Assembly (NCBI GenBank): GCA_040081715.1
Contig: JBEBFY010000001.1
Location: 248,001 to 312,000, forward strand
Source: CANKJK01 sp040081715
GTDB lineage: Bacteria > Acidobacteriota > Vicinamibacteria > Vicinamibacterales > UBA2999
DNA: 64,000 bases
Reading direction: 5' to 3'
Part shown: one piece after another, positions 8,683 to 17,262 of the stretch
How the letters are laid out: each line of letters starts with the position of its first letter
Position numbering within the stretch: position 1 is the stretch's first letter
Notes under the pieces: model-generated
What the model was told of the DNA's origin: nothing
The model's database searches: none
What the model saw: the letters and a program-made list of their open reading frames with translations, nothing else
Made by a program: the position numbers and the translations under genes

Positions 8683-9951
8683 TTACTTGAGCCATGCTGC
8701 GCTCCGCCACCACCTGGAAGGGCCAGATGAAACCTGGGCGCCGATCTTCACACGGCGCCCGAGAACGATCAACACGATGAGCGACACGAGGACGGCCACA
8801 AACCGCAGATACCAGACGGGCCACAGAATCGGGATTGGCTCAACCGGAACGTTCCTGACTACCACATAGTAAGGAAACCAGTCACGAAAGTAGGTCGACA
8901 GGTCGACCGCGCCGAACGGCCATTGGGTCAGCACCGTCATCAGCAGCATGAGCCCTGCGACCCCGGCATCGGGTTCCCTACCAACGCCCCCTGCGACACA
9001 TGCATAAAGTACCGCACACAGTGGCAGCAGGAATGCGAGGTATCTCCAGATGTCCGCGTTCCCCGCAGCCGCGAGTCCGGTGACAATCAGGCCGAATGCG
9101 AGCCATTCAGACTCCGAGCGCAGGAACGCGAACGCCGAACGAGCACGAGACCACACGAGCAGGCTGACGCCACCGAACACCGTAAGGGCGAAGTACGCGA
9201 AGAAGGCGACAAAGGCTCGATCCTGCCAGAGACTCAGACCCACCAGGAGGCGTCCGGCGTCCACGCCCCCCTCGGGCCAGTGCGCGGCTACGATTGTCCG
9301 CCACCCGAAGAAGACCACAACGGCTGGCAGATAGGTCGACAGAGACACCAGAATCGGCGAACGCAACCGCAGGTCTCTTGCGAGCCCGAAGAGGACAACG
9401 GCTATGCCGAACTCCCGGCTCAGCACCGCTGCCACACACGCGATGGCGGCCGCACCCCGCCAGCCACGGACCGCGCAGTATGCGGCGGTGGTGATGATCG
9501 CATAGGCTCCCGCGTCCACGAGGACCGGATAGAACGCCGGGAACTTCGAGGTCGCGATGCAAGCAGAAAGATTCGTGACGAACCAGGCCTTGGACCACGG
9601 GGTGCTCCCGTAGTGATCCAAGAGCGCGCAGAGCACAAAGGTGAGCCACGCCACATAGAAGACGTTCATGACCTGGAAGGCCGCAACAGGATTCCTCCCC
9701 AGGACCAGGTACGCCGGAAGATTCAGGAGGACCACCATCGGTCGGAGTGCGGTGTTGGCTCCCCCGCCGCCCACACCCTGGTCCAGCATCGCCGCGTATT
9801 CACTACCATCCCACCCTGCACCATCGCCCACATCGATGGCGCCCGTTGGAATCGAGATGAGCCAGAACAACACCACCGACAACAGCGCAAGCGCCAGATT
9901 CTGGCCCAGCACGCCACGCAATCGGGTTGAACTTATCGGGATCAATGCCAC
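8683..9951 (-). CDS. Polytopic GT-C-type membrane glycosyltransferase
   Basis: 422 aa, about ten hydrophobic segments. After helix 1 the loop reads WDGSEYAAMLDQG, an acidic motif like that of mannosyl-type GT-C enzymes (WDGxxY), and LSREFGI is a recurrent mark in such proteins. The last ~25 residues are basic and presumably cytosolic. It is not a member of the triplicated module: it lacks QLTD and WFDETQ. It starts 37 bases after the frameshifted GT-C gene and ends 21 bases before the acyltransferase. Likely role: transfer of a sugar from a polyprenyl-phosphate donor on the outer face of the inner membrane. Confidence 0.75.
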   Translation of the reverse strand: MALIPISSTRLRGVLGQNLALALLSVVLFWLISIPTGAIDVGDGAGWDGSEYAAMLDQGVGGGGANTALRPMVVLLNLPAYLVLGRNPVAAFQVMNVFYVAWLTFVLCALLDHYGSTPWSKAWFVTNLSACIATSKFPAFYPVLVDAGAYAIITTAAYCAVRGWRGAAAIACVAAVLSREFGIAVVLFGLARDLRLRSPILVSLSTYLPAVVVFFGWRTIVAAHWPEGGVDAGRLLVGLSLWQDRAFVAFFAYFALTVFGGVSLLVWSRARSAFAFLRSESEWLAFGLIVTGLAAAGNADIWRYLAFLLPLCAVLYACVAGGVGREPDAGVAGLMLLMTVLTQWPFGAVDLSTYFRDWFPYYVVVRNVPVEPIPILWPVWYLRFVAVLVSLIVLIVLGRRVKIGAQVSSGPSRWWRSAAWLK

Positions 9952-9988
9952 TCGGCTGCTCTCTGCACCGCACTCCGGAGCCCGGCAG

Positions 9989-11975
9989 TCATGACTGAGA
10001 CGGGAGACTTCCGAAGCACGGGAGCCCTCTGGCGCGGCGGGCGGTGGAACGGCTCCGATCCGCGAGCACGATCAGTTCCTGGTCCCCACGTAGCGGAATC
10101 CGCCCGACCTCCCGATACTGGGAATCGACGTAGGAGGCCACACTCTTGAGTCCGCGTACCAGTTCGGTGCGTGAATCGCTCATCTGGAACACGTACGGTA
10201 CGTCCTGCCTACGCAACCGCTCGACCATGACGATCTGGTCGCGGGCTGAAGTGTAGTAGCCCGCTACGAGGCCCACCTGTCCCGCCGCAAACCCGCGCGC
10301 CGTCTGGAAATACAGATCCGGCATGAACCCCATGACGAAGACACGCTGATGGGACATTGTGCACGTTCTGAGGAAGTCCACCACTGCCGCCCGATCAGGC
10401 GGAACAAGGCCAACGCGCTCGTTCGGGGGCCTCATAGGCGACACGACCTCATCGAACCGGTGCGCGAGGCCGGCAACACCGCGGGCAAGACCCAAGCTTG
10501 CCAGCCGCTCGCCGGCCTTACCAGCGACGAGCGCCGCACCCAGCAGCAGGATCAGAATGGACATGGCCGCAACGCGGACAGCGCCTCGTCGCCAGCCGCC
10601 AGCCGACGTCCACAGCCGGGCCGCCACCCAAGCCGCGAGGGGGGGGGAGCGACCCGAACACGTCTGGAGCGCGTACGATCAGTGCGTCCCTGAGAAACGT
10701 CAGGTTGACCAGCGTCTGCCAGACGATCAGCGCTGCGACGCAGGCTGCTACGGGCGGGTCTACTGGGCGCGCGAGGCCCCACAACAGTGCCGCCAGGCCG
10801 GCGATGCACCAAGCCAGGTAGTACATGACAGTGGCAGAGTTGGCCCCAAGTTGAAGACCTGGCACCTCAACCGACAGTGCCCTCCGGACTAGCGACATAC
10901 CGCGCGCCGCAAGGGACGACGAGGGAGGATCCGTCAAGTTGAATGACAACCGATCGATACCGTGGGTATCCTCAATGGCCGGGCTCGTGACGATCCGCCT
11001 GAGAGCAGCCGGCGACCAGTCCTGGATCTCGTAGATCCAGGTTCCTCGATCGCGCTCCTCGCCGTTGACGAGTCCCAGGCTCTCGGCCAGTGCCTGAGCC
11101 GTGGAGGCGGCCTCACCGGGGCGCCACCGAACATGAATGGTCGGCCGCGGCAAGGGAGCGTCCGCCGGCCACATCACCAGCGGACCTGGTCCGGTCCTGA
11201 TGATCGGCCACGCTAGGAACGACCGCGCACGCTCGATTGACGAGAACTCCACTCCGTCCGCGAAGTAACGGGCAACCCCTACCTGCGCCTGGACCCACAC
11301 CAGCCACGGGAGCGCTACCATCGCTGCCGTTACAACGCCAAGCAGAATCTGCCGCCCGGTCACGCCAGACCATGTCCGCCGGACGCTCAGCAGGATAGCG
11401 GCGGCTCCGCATCCCGCTGCTGCGAACAAGCCCAGATCGTGGCGGAACAGAAACGCAAAGCCGGTGCCGGCCCCCACCACCATGGCCGATAGCACGCGCG
11501 GCGAGCCTGCGAAGGCAAGCAGCGTCGCGCCCATCACGCCTGCCATCAGCATCTTGGGATAGCTGTACGTCGCGGGAAAGACGATCGCCTGCATGAGCGT
11601 CGCCGCTGCCGCCAAGAGCCACGAGGAGGTCAGGCGAATCGTCACGACCCAACAGAGCGCAGCGGCGACGCCAAAACACGCGGATACCAGCAGCAGTTCC
11701 GACAGCAGCCCGGGACCCAGCATCCTCTGAATGGCCCAAGATGTCAGATAGGCCATCGGCTGTCCGGGGTCCACAAAGTCACGCACCGGCAGGTCACCCA
11801 ACATCAGTTGCTGACTCCGCGACAGGTGGACGTAGTGGTCATTGCTGAAATCGACAAAGGTCAGAAACCGGTACGCTGCCACGATCACTGCTGCCATCAG
11901 GGGCGCTAGCCATGCCGCGCGAAACACCCGCCGCACACCAGCGCCTGCGACGGTCAGACCGGCCACGGTCGTCAC
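9989..11975 (-). pseudogene. GT-C-type membrane glycosyltransferase interrupted by a frameshift at a G9 tract
   Basis: Read as two frames. The 5' part starts at GTG 11975 (GTGA overlap with the ankyrin-like gene) and encodes about 443 residues of polytopic protein, with NDHYVHLSRS and DFVDPGQPMAYL after helix 1 as in GT-39/GT-87-like enzymes. At the G9 run (10639-10647; C9 in the coding strand) the frame is lost and meets a stop at 10518. Removing one base continues the protein into the frame that ends at 9989, which supplies a last membrane helix (SILILLLGAALVAG) and a soluble domain. Corrected length is about 661 aa. It could be a sequencing error, a fixed mutation or an on/off switch. Confidence 0.7.
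10639..10647. repeat. Homopolymer tract, nine G on the plus strand
   Basis: Nine consecutive G (C on the coding strand) sit exactly where the GT-C reading frame breaks. A tract of 8 restores the full-length protein. Such tracts vary in length by slipped-strand mispairing and are a common cause of both assembly error and phase variation. Confidence 0.85.
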
Positions 11976-12457
11976 TGAGGGTCCCCCTGACCCGCGCAGG
12001 TCCCGGGATCCCACAACTCACCCGCAATCAACCGGAACTCTTCATCCTTCCCCCGCGCGGCCAGATCGCACGCGACGCGCTGAACGTCGTCGGCGGGCAG
12101 CGTCCCGCCATGTCGCTGGACAAGCTCGATCATGTAGGTGTCGCCGACGATCGCCGCCGCCTCCAGCGGGCGCACGAGGCGAGGCTCCCTTGACCCCATG
12201 TGTCCCGGCGTCAACGGATACAGACCGTCCGGATCCGCCCCAGAACGGATCCACAGCAACGCGGCCGCAGCGTCTCCGTCCACGACCGCATCCGAGAGGC
12301 TTATGGGAGGGGCAGCACGGAAGGGGCCTACCTTCAGCCAGCCACTCAGCGACACAATGGCCATGAAGCACGCCGCAGCAACGACGGGAAGTGCTACGAA
12401 CAAGAGCGGCAGGTAGGCCGTACTGCGACGAATCACCACGAGGCGCTTCTCGCTCAC
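11972..12457 (-). CDS. Single-pass membrane protein with ankyrin-like outer domain, module copy 3
   Basis: 161 aa from GTG 12457, which overlaps the stop of the polytopic gene as GTGA; the frame extends 10 codons further inside that gene. One hydrophobic helix (about residues 13-35), then GPFRAAPP, IRSGADPDGLY and RPLEAAAIVGDTYMIEL, two ankyrin-like helix pairs, and WDPGTC near the end. It is clearly homologous to 6260-6724. Downstream it is coupled to the frameshifted GT-C gene by GTGA. Function unknown; the conserved pairing with the polytopic protein is the main clue. Confidence 0.75.
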   Translation of the reverse strand: MSEKRLVVIRRSTAYLPLLFVALPVVAAACFMAIVSLSGWLKVGPFRAAPPISLSDAVVDGDAAAALLWIRSGADPDGLYPLTPGHMGSREPRLVRPLEAAAIVGDTYMIELVQRHGGTLPADDVQRVACDLAARGKDEEFRLIAGELWDPGTCAGQGDPQ

Positions 12458-13926
12458 TGCGTCTCGTCGAACCAGGAGTGCGGCCACGGCATTGGCGGGA
12501 ATGGTGGAGGGGGCGAACCAGCGATCGCCTCATCTTCCAGTGCTGCCTTCAGCGCACGTTTCGCCGGAGTATCGAGCACGGCTTCCTGCTGGGCGAGCCA
12601 TTGGTCTACCGCCGCCCACCCTCGTCGCTCGTTGATGCTCTGCTGCCGCACGCTGTAGTGCACACCGATTTGCTTAACGGCCCATCCAGCCGAAAGCAGG
12701 CCGAGCACCACTGACGCCGCCAGGGCCGGCCATACCCGACGGGACCGCTGAATCCGCTCGATCGCGTCGCGCATGGCAACGAAGGTCGCGGCGGCGAGAA
12801 AGACACCGGCGGTCGACAGAACGACGTCCTTCAGGTAGACATAGCAAAAGGCGGCATTGGCGAAGAGAAGAACGGGGAACATCAGGACGACACGATCAGC
12901 GTGGAGAAGCCCACGGGAAAGCCACGAACGGCGACGGTGCCACGCGGACACCCCGATGAGCAGTGTCGCGCCTGTCGCACAGCACACGTTGACAACGATC
13001 CACGGTTGCCAGTCGTCACGCACCAAGGCCCTGACGAAGACAAAGACGCCGGCACGGGGCTCTGCGAACAGCACGCTGCTGACGGCGCTCACCACGTTGT
13101 ACGCGAAGAAGGGCAACGGGTTGGCACCGAATCGGCTCTGCAGTTCGACGTTGCTGAACGTCGCGAACCCAAATCCCGAGCCGCGCTCGAGGAGGGTCGG
13201 CGTGCCTGTGTCGAGCAAGACGAAGCGAATGTACCCATAGCCGATCACGGCCATGGTGACGAGTGCGACTGTAGGCCAGGATACGCCGCGCCATCCCAGC
13301 AGATAGGCCCAGACAAGCGCTACCCACACGAGCAGGCCGGTTTCGAGCGTGAGGGCCGCATAGACGAACAGCAGAAGAGCGAGAACGTCATTGACGATAC
13401 GGTGGTGAGGTTCGGCGGCCAGCGTGGCCGCGGCAAGGACGCTGATCGCGATGGCCAGAAAATGGTTAATCGGATACGCCTCACGCACGAGACCGGCGAA
13501 TGTGTGTCCACCCACGAGCACAGCAACCGCAAAAGACAGAGATACGGCATCGACTGCGGTCCGGACCCGTACAAAACGCAGCAGCAGCAGCAGCAGAACC
13601 AGCACCTGCAGCGCGTGGATACTCTTGAACCAGGCGAAGTAGGCCCCCTGTGACCAGTCCATCACAAGGACATAGGGGGGCCACATCAGGGGGCGGAAGA
13701 AGGCCGAGTTGGTCGCTTTATCGACGAACAGCTGCCACGGCCTGTAGTCAATGACGCTGATCATGTTGCTGGCGCCGTCGGTCAACTGGATCGGGACCCG
13801 TGTGATAAAGAACGTCAGCGCGAGGGTTACCAGGACAACGTAGGCGACGGCGATTACCGTCCACACCCTCGATGCCGCCGTCACGACATCGGGACCGGCC
13901 TCCAGCGGCTTGCGGCTCGGACTCAT
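12454..13926 (-). CDS. Polytopic membrane protein, GT-C-like, module copy 3
   Basis: 490 aa, about 17 longer than its two relatives. Marks: PIQLTDGASNMISV, FFRPLMWPPYVLVMDW, HTFAGLVREAYPINHF, ETGLLVWVA, GWRGVSW, NPLPFFAYN, LFAEPRAGV, YLKDVVLSTAG and the terminal WFDETQ. A run of six Leu (CTG)6 lies in one helix. The ATG at 13926 overlaps the stop of a 43-codon acyltransferase remnant (ATGA). The strong identity to copy 2 suggests a recent duplication of the block acyltransferase / polytopic / ankyrin-like. Confidence 0.78.
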   Translation of the reverse strand: MSPSRKPLEAGPDVVTAASRVWTVIAVAYVVLVTLALTFFITRVPIQLTDGASNMISVIDYRPWQLFVDKATNSAFFRPLMWPPYVLVMDWSQGAYFAWFKSIHALQVLVLLLLLLRFVRVRTAVDAVSLSFAVAVLVGGHTFAGLVREAYPINHFLAIAISVLAAATLAAEPHHRIVNDVLALLLFVYAALTLETGLLVWVALVWAYLLGWRGVSWPTVALVTMAVIGYGYIRFVLLDTGTPTLLERGSGFGFATFSNVELQSRFGANPLPFFAYNVVSAVSSVLFAEPRAGVFVFVRALVRDDWQPWIVVNVCCATGATLLIGVSAWHRRRSWLSRGLLHADRVVLMFPVLLFANAAFCYVYLKDVVLSTAGVFLAAATFVAMRDAIERIQRSRRVWPALAASVVLGLLSAGWAVKQIGVHYSVRQQSINERRGWAAVDQWLAQQEAVLDTPAKRALKAALEDEAIAGSPPPPFPPMPWPHSWFDETQ

Positions 13927-14054
13927 GGGCGCGGGAATACTCTGGCGGGAGCCCCGGCGAGCTCCCCAGCAGACGGAAGAAGACCTCGGGCTCCAGCACG
14001 GGTATGGTGGATGACCACCCCTTCACCGACCGTCACGGTCGCAGCAATCGGCAA
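13923..14054 (-). pseudogene. Internally deleted remnant of a hexapeptide acetyltransferase
   Basis: A 43-codon frame from TTG 14054. Its first residues, PIAATVTVGEGVVIHH, match the start of the acetyltransferase at 8182-8661 (PIADSVQLGLRVVIHH), and its end, LAGAPARVFPRP, matches that gene's VAGVPARLMPP. The whole beta-helix between is missing, in frame. The stop still overlaps the ATG of the next gene as ATGA, exactly as in the intact copy, so the small frame may persist as a coupling leader. Too short to be an enzyme. Confidence 0.6.
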
Positions 14055-14058
14055 TGGC

Positions 14059-14931
14059 TCAGGCCTCTCCCTCGCCGCCGCGCGACACGACGCGCAGCGC
14101 CACGCCTCGCTTGGAGAGGATCACCTCGCCGATCCGCTTCGCCACGTGATTGGCGAGCTTTCCGCCAGTGGATTCTTCTGGTGGCAATGCGCCCCGACGC
14201 AGACGGGCAAACATCATGGTGACGAAGTCGGCCCAGATGTCCTCACCGTAGTCGACGCTGTGACCGTCGGTGGTCTTGAGGTTCGCGTGCACGTCCTCGA
14301 TCACGTAGAAGCCCCCATCGGTGACATGCGGGAGGAGCACCCTCAGCGTCAGCGCCTGGTGGTCCGAGACGTGCGACCCGTCGTCGATGACGATGTCAAA
14401 CGGACCATGCGCCTCTGCCACCTCAACCAGGCGCGCCTTGTCGGACTGATCGCCTTGGATGTAGACGACCCCGTCTGCGGCCGGCGTCGTGAGCCAGGGC
14501 TGCAACTTGATGTCCATGCCGACCACGCGGGCGTCCGGAAAGATCGCTTTCCAGAACGACGTGCTCCCGCCACCCTTGACGCCGATCTCGAGCACGGAGC
14601 GCACGGGTCGGTCGAAGGCGAGGAGCAACCGCTTGTAGAACTGGAGCACGAACGGCCGCTTCTGAATGAAGGCGGCCCGGTCGAGAATTCCCCGGTCGAT
14701 GAGCTCCGCGAGTTGCGCGTTGGCCTCGTAGGGCCGATCGCGCCGCAGGAACTCCGGAGCCAGCCCCTGAGCCACTTGCTGGCTGACGAGTGCGTTGACG
14801 GCGCTGCGCGCATCGGTGATCTCACGGCGCACCGCGACGCGCACGGCGTCCAGGAGCCGGTCGAGCGTGTCCGCGCGATCGGCGGCATTCTCCAGACCGG
14901 AGGTGGCCCCGGTGGAATCGAATGTACTCAC
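14059..14931 (-). CDS. Class I SAM-dependent methyltransferase
   Basis: 290 aa. The SAM-binding motif LEIGVKGGGSTSFW is followed by VVGMDIK, and FDIVIDDGSH resembles the cephalosporin-hydroxylase/CmcI-like and sugar or macrolide O-methyltransferase group, where the acidic cluster binds metal. The first ~60 residues are helical and unrecognised. It is followed 4 bases later by the acetyltransferase remnant and preceded by a 38-base gap after the GT2 gene. Probable role: O-methylation of a glycan residue or of a nucleotide-sugar. Confidence 0.82.
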   Translation of the reverse strand: MSTFDSTGATSGLENAADRADTLDRLLDAVRVAVRREITDARSAVNALVSQQVAQGLAPEFLRRDRPYEANAQLAELIDRGILDRAAFIQKRPFVLQFYKRLLLAFDRPVRSVLEIGVKGGGSTSFWKAIFPDARVVGMDIKLQPWLTTPAADGVVYIQGDQSDKARLVEVAEAHGPFDIVIDDGSHVSDHQALTLRVLLPHVTDGGFYVIEDVHANLKTTDGHSVDYGEDIWADFVTMMFARLRRGALPPEESTGGKLANHVAKRIGEVILSKRGVALRVVSRGGEGEA

Positions 14932-14969
14932 GGTGTGGCTCCTGAAAGATTGGGGAGGAGGCCGGACGC

Positions 14970-16154
14970 CTACCGGCCGCGCAGACCGAGCCGGCGCGTC
15001 AGCATGGCAAGGTCATAACGCAGGCGCTTCGCGGATCGTTTCGTCCGGTTCGCCTGCTTGTGTAGCGTCTGCCCGGCCTCATAGCTCCAGGCCCGCGTCC
15101 GCCGTCGTGCGACGGCCGCCCGATAGACGGCCCCGTTCACGACGTGCATCACGTACTTCCCGGCAACGCGGACAAGACGCGCCGGCTGCAGGTGCAGCCG
15201 TGTCCGGTACCACGCCCAGCGCACGGCGAAGCGGGCGTCTTTCCAGCGCTGCACCAGTCCTTCCCACTGCTGATCGGCCCGGTGGATCAGGTAACCCTGC
15301 TTCGCGTGGTGGCGGAAGAGATAGGCCGCCTGATAGCGCACGACCAGCAGCGCCATCTCCACGCGCCCCATGCCGGCCGGCCGCGCGCCCACGATGTAGT
15401 CACGGAACAGCACACGCGAATGCTGGAGCCAGACGGGCAGGTCGAGTCCGGCAGGACCCGCACCGGCAAAGAGCGACGTGCGCTGTTTCTCCACGCTGGC
15501 CTGCGCGGGCTGCCGGCGGAACCAGAGCACCTCCGGGACCTGCGCGAATCGCCCCGCCAGGGCAAGTTCCACCATCAGCAGCCGGTCCGGCTGCATGACG
15601 GTCCTGAAGACACCGGCACGCCTGAGCGCATCAGTCCGCATCAGCCCGTACACCATGTCGCCCGCACCGACCGGCTCGACGGCAAAAGCCAGCACCCGAT
15701 CGGAGGGGTTCTGCAGATGGGTCGTGTCAAAGGCCTTCGGCGGTTTGTCGAGCGGCTGCCGAGCGTCGTCGACTCGCTGTGTCAGTGCGTACGCGAGCAC
15801 GACCTCGGTGCGCGCCTCCATCGCACCCTTTACCCTGCGCAGCCACTCCGGATGCCACCAGTCATGGTCGCTGGCCCAGGCGAAATAGCGGGCAGACGGG
15901 AACGCCGCGACGGCGTACTCGAAGGCGTCGCGCCAGGTGGGCACCATCCCGCCCCGGCTGGCGTGCCTGATGTATCGCACCCGTGGGTCGGCGAGGTACC
16001 GCCGGGCCACCTCCTCCGTGGCATCCACTGAGGCATCGTCCACGAGTACCAGTCCGAAGTCCTGATCGGACTGAGCCAGCAGCGAGTCGAGGGCTTCGGG
16101 CAGATGACGCGCGTTGTTATACAGCGTCACGCCGAAGACCACGGACGGGGTCAT
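14970..16154 (-). CDS. GT2-family glycosyltransferase (GT-A fold)
   Basis: 394 aa. VTLYNNARHLPEAL near the start, LVDDASVDAT at about 37-46, and the metal-binding acidic triad DHD at about 96-98 (ASDHDWW). The C-terminal ~150 residues are very basic (RRRTRAW, KRSAKRLR) and probably bind the membrane surface. ATG 16154 gives an ATGA overlap with the upstream methyltransferase and removes 28 shadow residues. It should transfer a sugar from an NDP donor in the cytosol during repeat-unit assembly. Confidence 0.87.
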   Translation of the reverse strand: MTPSVVFGVTLYNNARHLPEALDSLLAQSDQDFGLVLVDDASVDATEEVARRYLADPRVRYIRHASRGGMVPTWRDAFEYAVAAFPSARYFAWASDHDWWHPEWLRRVKGAMEARTEVVLAYALTQRVDDARQPLDKPPKAFDTTHLQNPSDRVLAFAVEPVGAGDMVYGLMRTDALRRAGVFRTVMQPDRLLMVELALAGRFAQVPEVLWFRRQPAQASVEKQRTSLFAGAGPAGLDLPVWLQHSRVLFRDYIVGARPAGMGRVEMALLVVRYQAAYLFRHHAKQGYLIHRADQQWEGLVQRWKDARFAVRWAWYRTRLHLQPARLVRVAGKYVMHVVNGAVYRAAVARRRTRAWSYEAGQTLHKQANRTKRSAKRLRYDLAMLTRRLGLRGR

Positions 16155-16822
16155 GCGGCCGGAAGCTTCTCCACCACAATCACGCGGCCCTTGCCGCCCC
16201 AGTCCATCCTCGCCTCCAGATCCGGACGCGACTTGCACCCTTCAAGGATGAACATCAGCCGGAGCAGGTCCTTGTTGAGCAGCGTGATGTGCGTCGGGTC
16301 GAGGCTGTCGCTCTGATTGAAGTCGAGCAGATCCGCCGGATCCGGGTGATACCGCGTCGTCACGTAGACGAGCCGCGACGACATGCGGACCATGTTGGCC
16401 ACGGCCTTCTTTACCTCGAACACGGTGAGGTGCTCGATGACTTCGCGGCAGATCACCAGGTCCACGCAGTTGTCGGGCTTGAGCGACGTGTCCGTGACCG
16501 ACCCGACACTGATCCGGTCGCGCACCTCCGGGGTAGCCAGGCGCTTGCTGCTCTCGGCGAAGTCGATGCCCTCGACGTCCACGCCCAGCTCCCACAGCAG
16601 ATGCATCAGGGCTCCAGGACCGCATCCGAGATCCAGTGCACGCACCGGCTCCAGCACGTCCTTGATGAGGGCGGGGTTGCTGCCCTCGATGCCACGGCGC
16701 ACCTCCAGGCTGTAGTTATTCCCGGCGTCGCGCCATTCGCCGGTGAAGTACTCGGCGTCGTAGTGCGTGGAGGCTGTCGGCTTCTGCTCGAGAATCCGGC
16801 GTTCGAACTCGGTGATGGTCAT
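16151..16822 (-). CDS. SAM-dependent methyltransferase
   Basis: 223 aa. RALDLGCGPGALMHLL is motif I, GVDVEGIDFAE the acidic SAM ribose-binding strand, and CREVIEHL the usual motif of type-11 methyltransferases. It is ATGA-coupled on both sides, to the cytidylyltransferase before it and the GT2 enzyme after it, so it is likely to act on the same sugar or on the chain end. The substrate is unknown. Confidence 0.87.
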   Translation of the reverse strand: MTITEFERRILEQKPTASTHYDAEYFTGEWRDAGNNYSLEVRRGIEGSNPALIKDVLEPVRALDLGCGPGALMHLLWELGVDVEGIDFAESSKRLATPEVRDRISVGSVTDTSLKPDNCVDLVICREVIEHLTVFEVKKAVANMVRMSSRLVYVTTRYHPDPADLLDFNQSDSLDPTHITLLNKDLLRLMFILEGCKSRPDLEARMDWGGKGRVIVVEKLPAA

Positions 16823-17262
16823 GGACGTCCTGAATTGAGGAAGCGTTCGAGAATGCGGCTGGATGAATCCAGCACGGTGTCGAGGTACACGATGCCGATG
16901 CCGTGCTCGGCGCAGATGCGCACCTGCGCCTCCGGCAGACGGCCGTCCCAGTCCTTGCCCTTCACGTAGTACTTCGGGCGGAGGTGCCGGAGGATCGTCT
17001 CGGTATCGTGCTCGTTGACGTGGGTGTAGGTGATGTAGCGGATCGCGTCGAGCACGATCGCCCGCTGGTCCTCGGAGAGGAGCGGCGCATGCTTGGTGCG
17101 CACGTAGCGATCGGAGGCCACGTTGCAGAGCAGCGGCACGTCCACGGCTGACGCCGCCGCCCGGAAGTACTCGATGTGCCCCTTGTGCAGGGGGTCGAAT
17201 GCCCCGTCCACCATCGCGACGGCGCCCTGGTAGTCCGGCAACTGGTCGAACGTCAGGATCAT
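16819..17262 (-). CDS. Small cytidylyltransferase-family nucleotidyltransferase
   Basis: 147 aa. The HxGH motif is HKGH at residues 26-29, after GAFDPL; SSSRI near residue 135 corresponds to the second nucleotide-binding motif of glycerol-3-phosphate cytidylyltransferases and the HldE C-terminal domain. A longer frame in register to 18441 is a shadow of the SDR; ATG 17262 overlaps that SDR's stop as ATGA. Likely activity: activation of a sugar-1-phosphate or polyol phosphate with CTP or ATP. Substrate not predictable. Confidence 0.85.
   Translation of the reverse strand: MILTFDQLPDYQGAVAMVDGAFDPLHKGHIEYFRAAASAVDVPLLCNVASDRYVRTKHAPLLSEDQRAIVLDAIRYITYTHVNEHDTETILRHLRPKYYVKGKDWDGRLPEAQVRICAEHGIGIVYLDTVLDSSSRILERFLNSGRP

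Noticed and set aside
13579..13596. Six CAG triplets in a row as a variable repeat
   Set aside because: In frame they encode Leu in a membrane helix (CTG on the coding strand); length change would only add or remove Leu and neighbouring helices show similar Leu richness.
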